Under the pieces are notes generated by a model. It did no database searches and was not told the origin of the DNA. It saw nothing but the letters and a program-made list of their open reading frames with translations. A program made the translations under genes and the position numbers. This document shows positions 4,946-5,768 of a DNA stretch of 5,768 bases, in pieces. The DNA is taken from assembly GCA_002478955.1 (NCBI GenBank), contig DLKK01000042.1, forward strand, positions 1 to 5,768, written 5' to 3'. How positions within the stretch are numbered: position 1 is the first letter of the stretch; each line of letters starts with the position of its first letter. Source of the stretch: Treponema sp. UBA7590. Its GTDB lineage: Bacteria > Spirochaetota > Spirochaetia > Treponematales > Treponemataceae.

Positions 4946-5768
4946 TACTGTTCTCCTCCATCTTTTGACCTTGACCAAACAATGCTAGTCTCTGCGTCGT
5001 TAGTTTTAAATGTGAGCATAGGAGGTTTAGTTTCCATGTCGCTTCCTGCCTGATATTCACCATAAATTTCATTTATATCTTTGATGTATTTACGGTTAAG
5101 AAGATAAAGCGGAATTCCCTGAGGACAAACTCTTGAGCATTCTCCACAATCTGTGCAGCGGCCGGCAACATGCCAAGCTCTGATGATATGGAAAAGACTT
5201 TCCTCAAAGTTTGTCTCTGCAACTTTCTGTGATGTGTAAAGCTTGTTGTTGTCAAATACACATTTTTCGCAAGTGCAGGCTGGGCAGACATTTCGGCACG
5301 CGTTACAGCGGATACAGCGGCTGAATTCATTTTTCCAGAATTCAGAGCGTTCATCTGCTGTCATTTTGTCAAATCGGTCAAGAACTTCAAGCCGTTTTGA
5401 TTCACCCGGATTTTCGTTCTCTTCAACGCCCAGAAGCTCATCGCAGGAAACGTGTTTCTTTCCGGCGCAGTTTTCGCATACAGAGCCACCATCAAGCGAA
5501 TCCTGGCAAGGAATTCCAATTGCGTATACATCGCCACGGGCAATTCTGTTTTCCTTTAAAAGCTGTGTGAATGAATATGAATCATTCGGCTTCAAGAATA
5601 CAAGAACAACTTCTGAAGGAATCGGTGCTTCGGCAGCATTTGGATCACGCTGTTTTGCCATTGTGTTGTTCATTCTTGTTGTGCTTTTTCTTGTTTCAAT
5701 TTCTCTTGTTATTTTTACAAGATATTTTGAAAGGTTTGCCGCACAGTTTTTATCATATATAAATTCTT
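4945..5768 (-). CDS. Cysteine-rich 4Fe-4S electron-transfer subunit, N-terminus outside the window
   Basis: Although an ATG occurs at 5673, the frame stays open for 31 more codons to the window edge, including a plausible NLSKYL segment. The 5673 ATG has no ribosome site, so the true start lies beyond 5768. The visible part is 273 residues. The first portion (VVLVFLKPNDSYSF, then AIGIPC) resembles FrhB/F420-hydrogenase-beta-like electron carriers, a partial resemblance recalled rather than searched. Counting from the first visible codon, C87, C97, C100 and C108 form a possible cluster site. C151-x2-C154-x2-C157-x3-C161-P is a 4Fe-4S motif, followed by C164, C166 and C169 (PACTCEKC). C204-x2-C207-x2-C210-x3-C214-P is a second one. 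Its stop overlaps the next gene's ATG (TAATG), which ties it to the complex. It probably links the reductase module to a further partner, or extends the electron wire; the partner cannot be named from this window. Confidence 0.75.
   Translation of the reverse strand, partial: EFIYDKNCAANLSKYLVKITREIETRKSTTRMNNTMAKQRDPNAAEAPIPSEVVLVFLKPNDSYSFTQLLKENRIARGDVYAIGIPCQDSLDGGSVCENCAGKKHVSCDELLGVEENENPGESKRLEVLDRFDKMTADERSEFWKNEFSRCIRCNACRNVCPACTCEKCVFDNNKLYTSQKVAETNFEESLFHIIRAWHVAGRCTDCGECSRVCPQGIPLYLLNRKYIKDINEIYGEYQAGSDMETKPPMLTFKTNDAETSIVWSRSKDGGEQ
4953..4959 (-). promoter_or_regulatory. Ribosome binding site that fixes the HydB-like start at 4945
   Basis: GGAGGAG on the minus strand, ending 7 bases before the ATG at 4945-4943 and lying inside the last codons of the upstream gene. 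It rules against the TTG at 4978, which lies upstream of this site. Confidence 0.8.

Noticed and set aside
4946..4978. Eleven-residue N-terminal extension of the HydB-like protein from a TTG start
   Set aside because: The stretch overlaps the upstream gene and contains the GGAGGAG ribosome site for the ATG at 4945; the TTG itself has no ribosome site in front.
5571..5673. Start of the first operon gene at the ATG 5673
   Set aside because: The same frame continues without a stop to base 5768 and there is no ribosome site before 5673, so the ATG is internal.
1..5768. CRISPR array, tRNA, rRNA or insertion sequence
   Set aside because: No regularly spaced repeats, cloverleaf, rRNA-like sequence or transposase frame was seen on either strand.

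Overview
The window is a stretch of a strictly anaerobic, moderately low-GC bacterium. Gene density, standard code, AGGAG-type ribosome sites and the gene set would fit a host-associated Treponema-like spirochaete. That is an impression from gene content, not a proof, and a clostridial origin is not excluded.

Layout. A plus-strand gene ends at 130 (last 42 residues, glycosyltransferase-like C-terminus). Five bases later it meets, tail to tail, a small minus-strand gene (136-378) with a winged-helix look. This small gene has a good promoter directly against its GTG start, which suggests a leaderless mRNA. A strong rho-independent terminator (492-526, minus strand) separates it from the main content.

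The main content is a five-gene minus-strand operon that enters from the right edge, reading right to left. (1) A cysteine-rich ferredoxin-like subunit, truncated at its N-terminus by the window (4945-5768). (2) A HydB/AsrA-like iron-sulfur subunit (3896-4945). (3) A HydG/AsrB-like FAD and NAD(P)-binding reductase with a 2Fe-2S site (3049-3879). (4) A FrdB-like iron-sulfur protein (2239-2925). (5) A FrdA-like flavoprotein with an intact fumarate-reductase active site (575-2218). The first three look like the electron-input half of a cytoplasmic sulfhydrogenase or sulfite reductase. The catalytic half is replaced by a fumarate reductase.

The likely joint function is a soluble NAD(P)H-dependent fumarate reductase that disposes of fermentation electrons as succinate. 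There is no membrane anchor gene in view, and the terminator closes the operon straight after the flavoprotein. A GC-rich, hairpin-laden 96-base element (2932-3027) sits between the reductase half and the fumarate half and runs into the ribosome site of the FrdB-like gene. It is the main non-coding oddity.

Three starts are corrected relative to the longest open frames: 4945 instead of 4978, 2925 instead of 2964, and no start at 5673, because that frame stays open to the window edge.
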